Positions 49,969 through 59,125 are shown, counted from the first letter of the stretch. The stretch: DNA of 64,000 nucleotides from Fodinibacter sp963730365 (GCA_963730365.1 CAVSRM010000011.1:62001-126000); one strand, 5' to 3'. The notes: a model not told the origin generated them from the letters alone. Numbers and translations are program-made.

Positions 49969-50637
49969 CTAGGCGCGGGTCCCGGCGAGGGGGCCCCAGC
50001 GGACCGCGGCCTCGCGGTCGTAGCGCTTCCCGAACCCACGGGTCATCATCCACAGCACGGGAGGAGGTATCTCCGAGCGCACGACGGCCGCGTACTCGGG
50101 GCTGACGGCATCCATGAACCACATGAGCGACCACCCGTTGTCCGCCAGGGAGAGCCCCTTGCGGAAGTAGTTCTTGTTCAAGTAGGCCCAGTCCGCCTCG
50201 TCGAAGGCGTCGACGGCGACGGGCATGGCCTCGCGCTCCTCGTGGTCGAGGTGGGGGATGGTCGCGCCCTGCAGCGTCACCACCGCGTCGTGGACGCGTC
50301 GCCGGGCGTCGTCCGACGCGTCCGCGGACCAGGCGTCCGCGGCGGCCCGGAAGGCGTCGGAGGCCTCGGCCAGCGTGTGGTGCTCAGCATTCATCTGCTC
50401 GACGAGCGGCGCGGCGTCGGGGCGCTTGGCGACGAGCCGCGGCCAGACGCCCTCGTCCTCGGCGACGTGGTGGTGGTGGAGGATGTCGAGCATCCACGTC
50501 ACGTGCCGGCACAAGGCCAGTCGCTGGGCGTCCGGGACGGGCTCGCGGGTCACGACCTCGAGACGTTCGAGGTCGCGCCGGAGCGCGCGGTGGATCACGG
50601 TGTTCATCGTCAGGTCGGGGTCGGTGGGGATCGCCAT
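49969..50637 (-). CDS. hemerythrin HHE domain-containing protein
   Basis: 222-aa protein with a hemerythrin-like four-helix bundle in the first ~160 residues. Iron ligands are suggested by HHHHVAEDEGVWP (HxxxE), EHHTLAE and IPHLDHEEREAMP. Such proteins bind a di-iron centre and are tied to oxygen or nitric oxide sensing. The C-terminal ~60 residues (WMMTRGFGKRYDREA) are outside the bundle. ATG 50637 follows AGGAGG by 6 nt, which settles the start. Confidence 0.9.
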   Translation of the reverse strand: MAIPTDPDLTMNTVIHRALRRDLERLEVVTREPVPDAQRLALCRHVTWMLDILHHHHVAEDEGVWPRLVAKRPDAAPLVEQMNAEHHTLAEASDAFRAAADAWSADASDDARRRVHDAVVTLQGATIPHLDHEEREAMPVAVDAFDEADWAYLNKNYFRKGLSLADNGWSLMWFMDAVSPEYAAVVRSEIPPPVLWMMTRGFGKRYDREAAVRWGPLAGTRA

Positions 50638-50835
50638 GGTGCCTCCTGTCGGCCGGCCGCGTGCCTCCTGGCGGATGCCGTGCGCCGTGCTCCGTGCAAG
50701 ACGATCATGGCGTTCCGGGCCGCCGCCTGACAAGACCCGCGCACCGAGCTCCCGCGCGACCTCACCACCCGCGAGTGGCAGAACCCTTGCACGGCAACCG
50801 GGTTACCGGACGCCACCCGGCACGCCCGCAGCGGC

Positions 50836-51909
50836 TCAGGCGAGGCGGAAGGTCACCGAGCCGGCTCCGTGGGCGGTGACCTCGGCGACCAGGTCCTCGG
50901 AGTGCGCCGCGACCTCCAGCCGGGTGGCGAGCCGCCCGAGCTCGTAGTCGTCGGCGGCTCCCAGCGTGACCTCCGCCGTGCCGGGCCGGGCGCCGGGCCC
51001 GACGTCGGCCGAGCCGTCCTCGACCGCGAAAAGGGCCAGGGCCACGACGCGGGCCACCCGGTCACCCAGGGGCTCCTCACCCACCGACCTCAGCCCCAGG
51101 GAGTCGGAGTCCGCGGAGCCGGGCTCGACCCCCAGCGCGGCCCGGACCGCCTCGACGTGTCCGCGGGCGAACCAGTCGCTCGGGCCGGTGCGTACCATGC
51201 TGCGTGCGCCCCCGGCGTCCGCCAGGAACCACCCCTCCGGCAGACCCCGCACCACGGCCGCCGGGATGCCGTCCGCCTTCCCCTTCACGAGGTCGGCCGC
51301 CGCCGCCACCTCGTCGACGAGGGCCCGCTGGGTCACCGAGAGGGCCCGCCCGTCGTGGTCCGTCCCGCCGCGCAGGTCGTCCACTGCGGCGACCCCGGCG
51401 CTGCCGAGCGCGAAGTCGGTGAGCCCCGCTCGCCACGGTCGTCCTGCGGTGTCGCTGAGCACCACGCCGAGCGCCGACCCGACGGGCAGGGCGAGCCGTT
51501 CGAGGAGCGTCGAGCGCAGGGCCCGCGCCTCCGCGTCGGGGTCCTCGGGCAGGAGCAGCGGCCTCCCCGTCGGTCCGGTGTTGGATGCGTCGACACCCGC
51601 GGCAGCCATGACCGGCCCCGCGGCGGACTCGACGACCCGCGTGACACCGGCTCCCGTCTCGCGCTCCGCCACGACTCGCACGGTGTGCTCCGCCACCGCC
51701 GACTCACGGGTCCCGTCCCAGGTCAGGGCGAGCGCCTTGGACACCACCTTGCTCGAGACCACGAGGCAGTCGCCCGCCCGCAGCCCGGCTCCGAGGCGCT
51801 CCAGGGCCTCGACCAGCACGCCGGCCAGGTCCGTGCCCGGCCCCACCTCGGGGATGCCGGTGACGGGGAGGACGGTGACCGCGCCACCCGGCCCACGGGA
51901 GCGCGTCAC
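50836..51909 (-). CDS. fbiB: coenzyme F420-0:L-glutamate ligase
   Basis: 357-aa CofE-type ligase adding the gamma-linked glutamate tail to F420-0 with GTP. The N-terminal domain (about 1-250) has LPVTGIPEVGPG, DCLVVSSKVVSKAL, GVVLSDTAGRPWRAGLTDFALG and LVKGKADGIPAAVVRG. Mycobacterial FbiB is about 450 aa with a C-terminal nitroreductase-fold domain that reduces dehydro-F420-0. Here only ~105 residues of different sequence follow the ligase domain, so that reductase function is missing from this protein. GTG overlaps the fbiA stop (GTGA). Confidence 0.92.
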   Translation of the reverse strand: MTRSRGPGGAVTVLPVTGIPEVGPGTDLAGVLVEALERLGAGLRAGDCLVVSSKVVSKALALTWDGTRESAVAEHTVRVVAERETGAGVTRVVESAAGPVMAAAGVDASNTGPTGRPLLLPEDPDAEARALRSTLLERLALPVGSALGVVLSDTAGRPWRAGLTDFALGSAGVAAVDDLRGGTDHDGRALSVTQRALVDEVAAAADLVKGKADGIPAAVVRGLPEGWFLADAGGARSMVRTGPSDWFARGHVEAVRAALGVEPGSADSDSLGLRSVGEEPLGDRVARVVALALFAVEDGSADVGPGARPGTAEVTLGAADDYELGRLATRLEVAAHSEDLVAEVTAHGAGSVTFRLA

Positions 51910-52883
51910 GAGCGCAGCGTCCCTGCCAGGTCGAGGGCGTGCGCGGCGATGCGTCCGGTGGCCGCGACGTCGGTCATGAGCAACGGCCCGTCGAAGACCT
52001 CGACCCGGGCCCGCCGGAGCCGGGTGTCGGCGTCGGCCGGGTCGACGAGCCACCCGTCGAGGAAGTCCTCGTAGAGCCCGGCGACGGCCGCCGACGTGGA
52101 GTCGACCCCGATCGTGCGGAGGCAGGCGTCGGCGTGGCCGCGCACCGGCATCCCGGAGATGAGCGGTGAGACGCCGACGACGGGCGCTGCCGACCCGCGG
52201 AGTGCGTCGCGCACCCCCGGCACGCCGAGGATGATGCCGATCGAGACGACGGGGTTGCTCGGTGGCAGGAGCACCACGTCGGCCTGTCGGATCGCGTCGA
52301 GCACGCCCGGCGCCGGGGTGGCACGGTCCATGCCGGCCACCACGAAGCGGCTCGCGGCGATCGCCGCCTGGTGACGAACCCACCACTCCTGGAAGTGGAT
52401 CGCGCGCTCGCCGCCGTCGGGGTCCTCGACCACCACATGGGTCTCCACGGGCACGTCCGACATCGGCAGCAGCGTGATCCGGCGCTCGGGGAGCCCCCAC
52501 CTGGCCGCCAGCCGCGCCGTCACGTCACTGAGGGTGGCACCCTGCCCGAGCCACTGCGAGCGCACGACGTGGGTGCCGATGTCGAGGTCGCCCAGGGCGA
52601 ACCACTGCGGCTCGGCCCCGTATGCCGCGAGCTCACCCTGGACGCGGTGGCTCTCCTGGTCCCGTCCCCAGCCCTGGTCCTCGTGCACGCCCCCGCCGAG
52701 GGTGTAGAGCAGGGTGTCCACGTCGGGGCAGACCCGCAGCCCGAAGAGCGTGATGTCGTCGCCGGTGTTGGCGACCACGGTGATGGTGGAATCGGCGAGG
52801 CCCGTTGTGGTGTCGAGGTGGTGGCGCAGACCTCGGACGAACCGGGCGCCGCCGACCCCACCGGCGAGGGCAGTGATGCGCAT
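51906..52883 (-). CDS. fbiA: CofD/FbiA 2-phospho-L-lactate (phosphoenolpyruvyl) transferase
   Basis: 325-aa transferase that joins the lactyl or enolpyruvyl phosphate group to Fo in F420 biosynthesis. In actinobacteria the donor is the enolpyruvyl form. It begins ITALAGGVGGARFVRGL (nucleotide-binding glycine loop), then VVANTGDDITLFGLRVCPD and TLGGGVHEDQGWG. Later landmarks are LPPSNPVVSIG and PLISGMPVRGHAD. It is the first gene of the fbiA-fbiB unit, divergent from whiB as in mycobacteria. It serves the F420-type enzymes at 9.0 and 40.1 kb. Confidence 0.95.
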   Translation of the reverse strand: MRITALAGGVGGARFVRGLRHHLDTTTGLADSTITVVANTGDDITLFGLRVCPDVDTLLYTLGGGVHEDQGWGRDQESHRVQGELAAYGAEPQWFALGDLDIGTHVVRSQWLGQGATLSDVTARLAARWGLPERRITLLPMSDVPVETHVVVEDPDGGERAIHFQEWWVRHQAAIAASRFVVAGMDRATPAPGVLDAIRQADVVLLPPSNPVVSIGIILGVPGVRDALRGSAAPVVGVSPLISGMPVRGHADACLRTIGVDSTSAAVAGLYEDFLDGWLVDPADADTRLRRARVEVFDGPLLMTDVAATGRIAAHALDLAGTLRS

Positions 52884-52976
52884 GTGGGGAGTCTTCCAGT
52901 GCCGGGGTTCCACGCGAAATGCGGGCGACGCTTCGGGGCCGGATCGATATTTCTTTGCGCAATAGCACCATCTGGC

Positions 52977-53006
52977 TTGACGCCGAGTGCATGACACGCG
53001 TGTAAT
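52977..53006 (+). promoter_or_regulatory. whiB promoter
   Basis: TTGACG (52977-52982), an 18-bp spacer and TGTAAT (53001-53006) in an unusually A+T-rich stretch (about 52915-53025). Start near 53014 gives a leader of about 57 nt to the whiB ATG with its GAGGAGGG site. Confidence 0.5.
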
Positions 53007-53070
53007 TCCATGCATGTACTCCGGAGCTGCCCGGCCGGTGTGCGTCGGGTCGAGGGTCGAGGAGGGAACC

Positions 53071-53346
53071 ATGCACGAGCTCTATGTGGTCGAGGACTTG
53101 CTCGACGGCGGTGAGGGGGAGGACGGCGTCCTGTCGTGGCAGGAGCGGTCGCTGTGCGCCCAGACCGACCCCGAAGCCTTCTTCCCGGAGAAGGGAGGGT
53201 CCACTCGCGATGCCAAGAAGGTGTGCGTGGGGTGCGAGGTTCGAGCCGAGTGCCTCGAGTACGCCCTCGCCAACGACGAGCGCTTCGGCATCTGGGGTGG
53301 CCTCTCCGAGCGGGAGCGCCGCAAGCTGAAGAAGCGGGCGGTGTGA
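53071..53346 (+). CDS. whiB2: WhiB-family iron-sulfur transcription regulator (WhiB2-like)
   Basis: 91-aa WhiB protein with four cysteines for a [4Fe-4S] cluster: C in ERSLCAQTDPEAFFP, then the VCVGCEVRAEC set, followed by the GIWGGLSERER turn and a basic tail (RRKLKKRAV) for DNA contact. Position beside fbiA and near manB matches whiB2/whmD of mycobacteria, which controls septation. The subclass is inferred from synteny. ATG 53071 is chosen over an upstream in-frame ATG because of the strong ribosome site. Confidence 0.92.
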   Translation: MHELYVVEDLLDGGEGEDGVLSWQERSLCAQTDPEAFFPEKGGSTRDAKKVCVGCEVRAECLEYALANDERFGIWGGLSERERRKLKKRAV

Positions 53347-53351
53347 GCGGG

Positions 53352-53366
53352 GGTCGGCCCCCGACC
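53352..53366 (+). terminator. small hairpin after whiB
   Basis: GGTCGG / CCGACC with a 3-nt loop, directly after the whiB stop; may attenuate read-through into the large glycosyltransferase gene. Confidence 0.35.
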
Positions 53367-53377
53367 AGCCGAGACGC

Positions 53378-56300
53378 ATGACACTGGCTCCCACACGCCC
53401 TGACTCGACCGCCCCGACCGACCCGGTCGGGGCGGCTGGTTCGGCTCCGCCGCGGGTGACGGCGATCCTCCTCAGCCGACAGGACCCGAGTGGGATGGGG
53501 GAGCTCCTGGGGGCGGTCCTCTCGCAGGCGCTGCCGCCCGACGAGGTCATCGTCATCGACCGCACGGTGGCGGGGCCCGGGGGCGGCGCGGACGCGGAGA
53601 GTGGCGCGAGTCCCGAGCCTGAAACAGAGATCGACAGCGACTCCGGCGCCGAGACCTCCGCCGACGCTGCGGCCGAGAAGCCGACCGACGGTCAGGCTGA
53701 GGCTGCCCTCGACGTCGAGGCCGAGGCCGCCGCCGATGCCGAGGCTGACGTCGACGCTGAGACCTCCACCGGCGCCGAGGCCGAGACCTCCGCCGACACC
53801 GAGGTCGAGGTCGAGGCGGGGACGACCCCCGACACCGCCCCCACGAGCGATGCCGCTTCCGACAGCGACACCGAGGCCGCTCTCGCCGACTCCGGGACCA
53901 TCTCGGAGACGGCCCCGGAGAGCACGACAGAGACCACCCCGGAGAGCACGCCAGAGACGCCGGCAGAGACGCCGGCAGAGACCCCGGCGCCGCCCAGCCT
54001 CGCCGACATCGTCGAGGCGGTCGCCTCGACCCATCGCATCCCGGTCACCGTGCGGGTGGTCGATCCGGCCACCCCCGATCGCACCGCCGTGCAGGACACC
54101 GTGGTCGACGAGGAGTCCGACGCCCCGGGGGAGCCGCTCATCTGGACCCTGCCGGTGGGTGCGACCCCCGAGCACCGGACGCTGGTGCGACTGGTCGACG
54201 AGTGGCGTCGCTCCCCGTCAGCAGGGCTGATCGGCCCCAAGCACGTCGACGCCGAGGATCCCCACGTGCTGCGGGCGCTGTCGATCCGCACGACCCGCGG
54301 TGGTCGGCTCACGTCGCGACCGCGCCCCGGCGAGCCCGACCAGGGTCAGTACGACCGCACCACCGACGTCCTCGCCGTCCCCCTTGCCGGCTCCCTCATC
54401 GAGCGCTCGCTGCTGCTCCGGCTGGGCGGCTGGGAGCCCTTCTTCGGCGACGTCGGCGCCGACCTCGATCTCGGGTGGCGCGCGCACATCGCCGGTCGAC
54501 GGGTGGTCGTCATCCCGAGCGCTCGCGTTCGCACCGAACTGGGCGTGGCCCCCGTCGGGGGCACCACTCCCGCACGCCGCCGATCTGCGCGCCGTGTCGC
54601 GCTCGCCCGCGCTCCCTGGTGGGCCTTGCCGTTCCTCGCGCTGTGGATCCTCGTCACCTCCGTGCTCGCCGCCCTGGGCCTCATCCTCCTCAAGCGCCCT
54701 CGCGCCGCCTGGGCCGAGCTCGCGTCCTTCGTCTCCGTCGACCCGTTCCGGGGAGCCCTCGCGCGCCGCCGCACCCGTCAGCCGCGCGAGGTACGCCGAC
54801 GCGACCTGCGAGCCCTCTTCGAGCCCCGCCGCACCGTGGTCACCGGGCTCGGCGACGCCGTGCACGATGCCCTCGTCTCACCGCGTGCCCCGATCGGCGA
54901 CCAGGCCAACGAGCTCAACCCGAGGTCGTGGATGGCCACGGTCCTGCGCAACCCCGGCGTCCTGGCCACTGCCGCGACGACCGCCGTGGCCGTGGCGGCA
55001 GGTCGCTCCCTCGGCACCGAGGTCGTCACCGGCGCCGGCTCCGGCCTCGACGGCGGCGAGCTCGTCGGCAACACGGCCAGTGCCTCGGCCCTCTGGCACG
55101 CCTGGACCGACGGCTGGACCGGCGCCGGCCTCGGCGGCCCCGACCCCGCTGGCCCACACACCGCCCTCCTCGCGGCTCCGGCCTGGCTCGTCGCGCACGT
55201 GCCGTTGGTCCCGGACCCCACCTCAGCCGCGGGTCTCGTCGTCGCCCTGCTCCTGCTCCTCGGTATGCCGCTCGCAGCGGTGAGCGCCTACCTCGCCCTC
55301 CGGCCGGTCGCGAGCACCCCCTGGGTCCGCGGGGTGGCTGCCTTCGGCTGGGCCTGCACGGGGGTCGCCGCTGCGACCGTCGCCCAGGGCCGCCTCGGAG
55401 CGGTCGTCTCGCTCATCCTCCTGCCGCCGATCGCCTCCGCCCTGTGGCTCATGGCCACCCGGCGCTCCACGGCCACCACCGCGTTCGCGGCCTCCCTGGC
55501 CGCCGTCGTGCTGGGCGCCTTCGCCCCGGTGCTGCTCGTCGTCGTGGCCGTCATCGCGCTGCTCCTGGCGGTGGTGCGCCGCGGGTCTCGCGGTCACGCC
55601 CTGACCCTGGCGGTCGTGCCGCTCGCCCTGCTGGCTCCGTGGATCGTCCGGTCGGCCGAGTCGTCCTGGACCGTGCTGCTGGGCGGCGTCGGCCTGGCCC
55701 AGTGGGGCGGATCGACCCCCGAGCCCTGGCAGCTGGCTCTCCTCGACCCCGGTGGTCCCGGCTCCGCGCTGGTCTGGACGTCGCTTCCGCTCGTCGTGGT
55801 GGGCGTCCTGGCCCTCGCCCGCGGGCGCTCCTGGCGTTCTCCCCAGGTGGTGCTGGGACTGCTCATGGTGGTCCTCCTCGCCGCAGCGCTCGTGAGCCCG
55901 TCGGTGCGGCTGGGCACGATCCCCGCCGGCCTCGAGGGCACGGGCGACCCCATCACGCTGTGGCCGGGCACCTTCCTGCTTCCGCTGGCCCTGGTCCTCG
56001 TCATCTCCCTGGCGCGCGGCCTCGACGGCATCCCGTTGCGCGCCGCGGCTCCGGTTCACGACCGGGCCCCGATCTCGATCCCGACCGCCGCCGAGGTCCT
56101 GGCCGCGGGTCCCGACGACGCCCCGGCCCCGGCCCCGGCCCCACGGTCCGTGCGGGCCCGGCTCACCAGCACGGCCAGGTGGGGCGCGGTCGTCCTGGCC
56201 TGCGGTGCCGTACTCGTCGGCGCCGGCGGGGTGGTCGCCGCCACGCTGGGCACCGACCTCGCGCCGTGGCAGGACCCCCGTCCTGCGGTCTCGATCGACC

Positions 56301-57109
56301 AGGCCGAGGGGGCGTTCGCCACCCGCTCCCTGTTCGTCGCCCCGGGTGACCAGGGTGCCGGCTACCACGTCATCGGCCGTGAGGCAGCCGTCGTCGTGAG
56401 GCCGCTCCCGTCCGTGGCCGAGTCCGACGGCTCGGTGGCCCCCACGGTCGCCGTCCTGCTCGGGGATGCCGCGTCCGGGCGCGCCCTGTTCGCCGACACG
56501 GCCACCGACCTGCTCGCCATCCAGGAGGGTGTCGTTCCGGAGGTCGCGCGCCGCCTCGACTCCACCGCCGGGCTGCAGCGCATCGCGCCGCGCGACGGGT
56601 GGGAGATGTGGCGGGTCAGCCCCGACGGCGCGACCGCTGCGGCCGAAGCGGCCGAGGAGGGGGTCGCAGGTGACACCCCTGACGCGGCGGCAGGAGACAC
56701 GGCGACCGATGGCGCGGATCCCGCGGCGCAGGGGTCGGCCGATGCCGACCTCGTCGCTCCACCGCGACTGCGTCTCGAGACCCCGACCGGGACGCGCCTG
56801 GTCACCACCACGGGAATGCACGCGGCAACCGAGACCACGGTCTCCGCCCCTGCCGACAGCCGCCTCGTCGTCGCGGAGCCCACCGGATGGGCCGACCACG
56901 CCGTCGTCGAGGCGAACGGGGTCGTGCTGGAGCCGCTCCCCGAGACCACCACTCCCACGTATGCCCTGCCCGCGGGTCAGACCCGCCTGTCCATCTCGGT
57001 CGAGGACCCGGCCCGCTGGTGGCACACCGCGCAGCTCGCCGGCTTCCTCCTCCTCGCCTTCCTGGCCGTGCCGTTCGGCCGTCGCGAGTCGAGAGTGGGG
57101 CCGTCGTGA
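53378..57109 (+). CDS. giant membrane glycosyltransferase (GT2-type) with acidic insertion
   Basis: 1243-aa protein. The N-terminal GT2-like domain begins VTAILLSRQDPSGMGELL and DEVIVIDRT, but is interrupted at about residues 70-206 by ~137 residues rich in Glu, Ala, Asp, Thr and Ser, then resumes with LADIVEAVAST and RSLLLRLGGWEPFFGDVGAD. About 10-12 transmembrane helices (about 405-900) follow, and an extracytoplasmic C-terminal domain ends in one more helix. This architecture is conserved beside whiB2/fbiA in actinobacteria, with an unestablished role in envelope glycans. Classical GT2 metal motifs are weak. It overlaps the next gene (GTGA). Confidence 0.82.
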   Translation: MTLAPTRPDSTAPTDPVGAAGSAPPRVTAILLSRQDPSGMGELLGAVLSQALPPDEVIVIDRTVAGPGGGADAESGASPEPETEIDSDSGAETSADAAAEKPTDGQAEAALDVEAEAAADAEADVDAETSTGAEAETSADTEVEVEAGTTPDTAPTSDAASDSDTEAALADSGTISETAPESTTETTPESTPETPAETPAETPAPPSLADIVEAVASTHRIPVTVRVVDPATPDRTAVQDTVVDEESDAPGEPLIWTLPVGATPEHRTLVRLVDEWRRSPSAGLIGPKHVDAEDPHVLRALSIRTTRGGRLTSRPRPGEPDQGQYDRTTDVLAVPLAGSLIERSLLLRLGGWEPFFGDVGADLDLGWRAHIAGRRVVVIPSARVRTELGVAPVGGTTPARRRSARRVALARAPWWALPFLALWILVTSVLAALGLILLKRPRAAWAELASFVSVDPFRGALARRRTRQPREVRRRDLRALFEPRRTVVTGLGDAVHDALVSPRAPIGDQANELNPRSWMATVLRNPGVLATAATTAVAVAAGRSLGTEVVTGAGSGLDGGELVGNTASASALWHAWTDGWTGAGLGGPDPAGPHTALLAAPAWLVAHVPLVPDPTSAAGLVVALLLLLGMPLAAVSAYLALRPVASTPWVRGVAAFGWACTGVAAATVAQGRLGAVVSLILLPPIASALWLMATRRSTATTAFAASLAAVVLGAFAPVLLVVVAVIALLLAVVRRGSRGHALTLAVVPLALLAPWIVRSAESSWTVLLGGVGLAQWGGSTPEPWQLALLDPGGPGSALVWTSLPLVVVGVLALARGRSWRSPQVVLGLLMVVLLAAALVSPSVRLGTIPAGLEGTGDPITLWPGTFLLPLALVLVISLARGLDGIPLRAAAPVHDRAPISIPTAAEVLAAGPDDAPAPAPAPRSVRARLTSTARWGAVVLACGAVLVGAGGVVAATLGTDLAPWQDPRPAVSIDQAEGAFATRSLFVAPGDQGAGYHVIGREAAVVVRPLPSVAESDGSVAPTVAVLLGDAASGRALFADTATDLLAIQEGVVPEVARRLDSTAGLQRIAPRDGWEMWRVSPDGATAAAEAAEEGVAGDTPDAAAGDTATDGADPAAQGSADADLVAPPRLRLETPTGTRLVTTTGMHAATETTVSAPADSRLVVAEPTGWADHAVVEANGVVLEPLPETTTPTYALPAGQTRLSISVEDPARWWHTAQLAGFLLLAFLAVPFGRRESRVGPS
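53585..53995 (+). repeat. acidic low-complexity coding stretch in glycosyltransferase gene
   Basis: About 137 codons rich in GAG/GCC/ACC/GAC, encoding EAEAAADAEAD-type and PETPAETPAETP-type runs, the last from a near-perfect GACGCCGGCAGA repeat. It probably forms a disordered, highly negative loop inside the GT2 domain. Confidence 0.8.
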
Positions 57110-58593
57110 AGAGGCCTCACCTCAACCTCAGCGGACTGCGACGGGTGAACGTCTGGGGTCCGGTGCGCGTCCTCGTCGTCACCGGAGCCGCCGTCGGCCT
57201 CGTCCACGTCGCCTCGACGTCACCGGTGGACGTCGACCTCGCGGCGGCGGTCGGCGAGGACCAGGGGCCGGTGGTGGGCACGGCGCTCGCCACGAGCGTC
57301 TCGCAGATCTGTCCGGGGCCGGAGCTCACCGGGATCGAGGGTGTTCCCGACGTCCCCGTGACCGGCACCATCGCGGTTGCGCTCGCGCCCCCCGACGTCC
57401 TCCCGGTCCCGACCACGGGCGCCGGGGTGGTCACCCTCCTCTCGGGGTCGGACACCCTCCTCGAGGACACGTCCCGCGACACGGGCGGGGAGGTCGCGCT
57501 CCCGGCATCCGGCCCGGTCCCGATCGCGGGCCGGGGTGCCTTGGCGCCGGGCGTCACGGTGACCCAGGAGTGGCAGCTCGACGGCAAGGACCTGAGGGGG
57601 CTGGCCACCGCGCCCTGCGCCGACGGGGCCACCGACCAGTGGCTGCTCGCCGGAGGGTCGGATCCCGGTCGGCTGGAGCGCCTCGTGCTGACCAACCCCG
57701 GGGCCAACCCGGTCAGCGCCGAGGTCGCCGTCCACGGCGCCGCGGGCCCGATCGGCGACCCGCGAGTCCTGAGCGTTCCGGCGGAGGGTCGGGTCAGCCT
57801 GCTGCTCGACGCGATCGCCCCGGGCGAGGAGCAGCCCGTCGTCCACGTGAGCGCCGAGGGTGGGGGACTCCACGCCACCCTGACCGACACGTGGGTCGTG
57901 GGCAGTACGGCCCTGGGCGCCGAGACCGTCGCCCCCTCCTCGGCCCCGAGCACCGTCCAGGTCATCCCCGGCGTCCTCGTCGAGGGCCCGACCTCGGTGC
58001 GCGTCGCCGTGCCGGGCGAGCAGGGTGCCGTCGTGCGCCTCACCGCGCTCTCGCCCGACGGTCTGGTGCCGCTCGCCGGAGAGACCGTCGCGAACGTCTC
58101 GGCCGGGGCGGTCGGTGAGATCGGCCTGCTCGATGCCCCGCCGGGAACGTACGCCGTGGTCGTCCGCGCCGACGTCCCCGTCGTCGCCGCGGCCCTGAGC
58201 CGGGTCGGTGACGGGAGCAGTTCGAGCGACTTCGCCTGGAGCCCGTCCGCGGACGCCGTGGACGACGTGGCCGGCGCCGCCCTGCCGAGCACCGAGGGGG
58301 TCGAGCGCACCCTCAGCCTGGTGGCCACGGGGGGAGCATCCACGGCCGACGTGCTGACCGTCGAGGGGGGCCAGGTCGTCACCCGACGGCTGGCCGTGCT
58401 GGCCGACAGCGCCGCGGAGGTCCGCCTCGGCGACGCCACGTCGGTCTGGGTGCAGCGCACCGGCGGAAGCGGCGAGCTCCGCGGCATGGTGCTCAGCACC
58501 TCGGGCACCGGAGCGGAGCGATTGATCTCGGCGATGCCCCTCGAGGAGAGCGTCCTCGCCTCACCGGTGAGCCGCGCCTTCCCCCTGCCCTGA
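57106..58593 (+). CDS. DUF5719 family exported protein
   Basis: 495-aa protein with one N-terminal transmembrane segment (VRVLVVTGAAVGLVHVA) and a long extracytoplasmic, beta-rich part. DUF5719 proteins follow the giant glycosyltransferase in actinobacteria and may form a complex with it. Recurring elements are LERLVLTNPGANPVSAEV, GRVSLLLDAIAPGEEQPVV and VWVQRTGGSGELRGMV, suggestive of tandem beta-sandwiches. Function unknown. GTG 57106 overlaps the previous stop, so the two are co-translated. Confidence 0.85.
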   Translation: MKRPHLNLSGLRRVNVWGPVRVLVVTGAAVGLVHVASTSPVDVDLAAAVGEDQGPVVGTALATSVSQICPGPELTGIEGVPDVPVTGTIAVALAPPDVLPVPTTGAGVVTLLSGSDTLLEDTSRDTGGEVALPASGPVPIAGRGALAPGVTVTQEWQLDGKDLRGLATAPCADGATDQWLLAGGSDPGRLERLVLTNPGANPVSAEVAVHGAAGPIGDPRVLSVPAEGRVSLLLDAIAPGEEQPVVHVSAEGGGLHATLTDTWVVGSTALGAETVAPSSAPSTVQVIPGVLVEGPTSVRVAVPGEQGAVVRLTALSPDGLVPLAGETVANVSAGAVGEIGLLDAPPGTYAVVVRADVPVVAAALSRVGDGSSSSDFAWSPSADAVDDVAGAALPSTEGVERTLSLVATGGASTADVLTVEGGQVVTRRLAVLADSAAEVRLGDATSVWVQRTGGSGELRGMVLSTSGTGAERLISAMPLEESVLASPVSRAFPLP

Positions 58594-58608
58594 GGGCCCC
58601 GCCTCACG

Positions 58609-58647
58609 GAGCAGTGGCACCGAGCAGTGGCACGGAGCAGTGGGCAC
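58609..58647. repeat. three 13-bp tandem repeats
   Basis: GAGCAGTGGCAC at 58609 and 58622, and GAGCAGTGGGCAC at 58635, spaced 13 bp, between the convergent DUF5719 and zincin-like genes. A small minisatellite that could vary between strains. Confidence 0.8.
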
Positions 58648-58696
58648 AGGCCCGCGCATCCCGCTGGACCGCGAGATCTCCCGACCCCCGCGGCTC

Positions 58697-59125
58697 TCAG
58701 CGTCCGGGGTCCATGCCCGGGTCGAGCTCCTGCGGCGGCACGCCGAGCAGCGCAGCCACCTGCTCCGTGACCACCTCACGCACGATGTCGGCGAGGTCCT
58801 CCTCGTCCTGCGCGCGGGCCTCTATCGGCCTCCGGTAGACGACCACCCGGTGCTGCCGGCTCGCGGTCGCTCGCAGCAGCCGGCCGAGCGCGGCGGCCTG
58901 CTCCTCCCAGGGCGCCGGGTCCTGCGGAGGAACGTCCTCGACGGCGAACTCGACCCCGGCGTAGCGGTTGCCGAGGAAGGGCCGCATCCGGTCGGCTGCG
59001 TCGAGCACGAGGTCGTCGAAGCGCTGCCTGCGGGTCGCCATCGCCGGGACGGCCGGCCATGCCAACGGTCCACGGACGCCCCGCCCGTGGCGGTCCCTGG
59101 ATCGCGCTCGGTTCACCATCGGCAT
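58697..59125 (-). CDS. zincin-like metallopeptidase family protein lacking HExxH
   Basis: 142-aa member of the small zincin-like family (PF06262-type) by the pattern RQRFDDLVLDAADRM near residue 30 and the VEFAVEDVP strand. The active enzymes carry an HExxH helix near the C-terminus; here the aligned helix reads DIVREVVTEQVAALLGVPPQ, with no zinc-binding histidines. It is therefore probably non-catalytic. The start is 59125 (ATG) or 59119. It sits between DUF5719 and DUF3499, an arrangement I associate with actinobacteria. Confidence 0.75.
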   Translation of the reverse strand: MPMVNRARSRDRHGRGVRGPLAWPAVPAMATRRQRFDDLVLDAADRMRPFLGNRYAGVEFAVEDVPPQDPAPWEEQAAALGRLLRATASRQHRVVVYRRPIEARAQDEEDLADIVREVVTEQVAALLGVPPQELDPGMDPGR

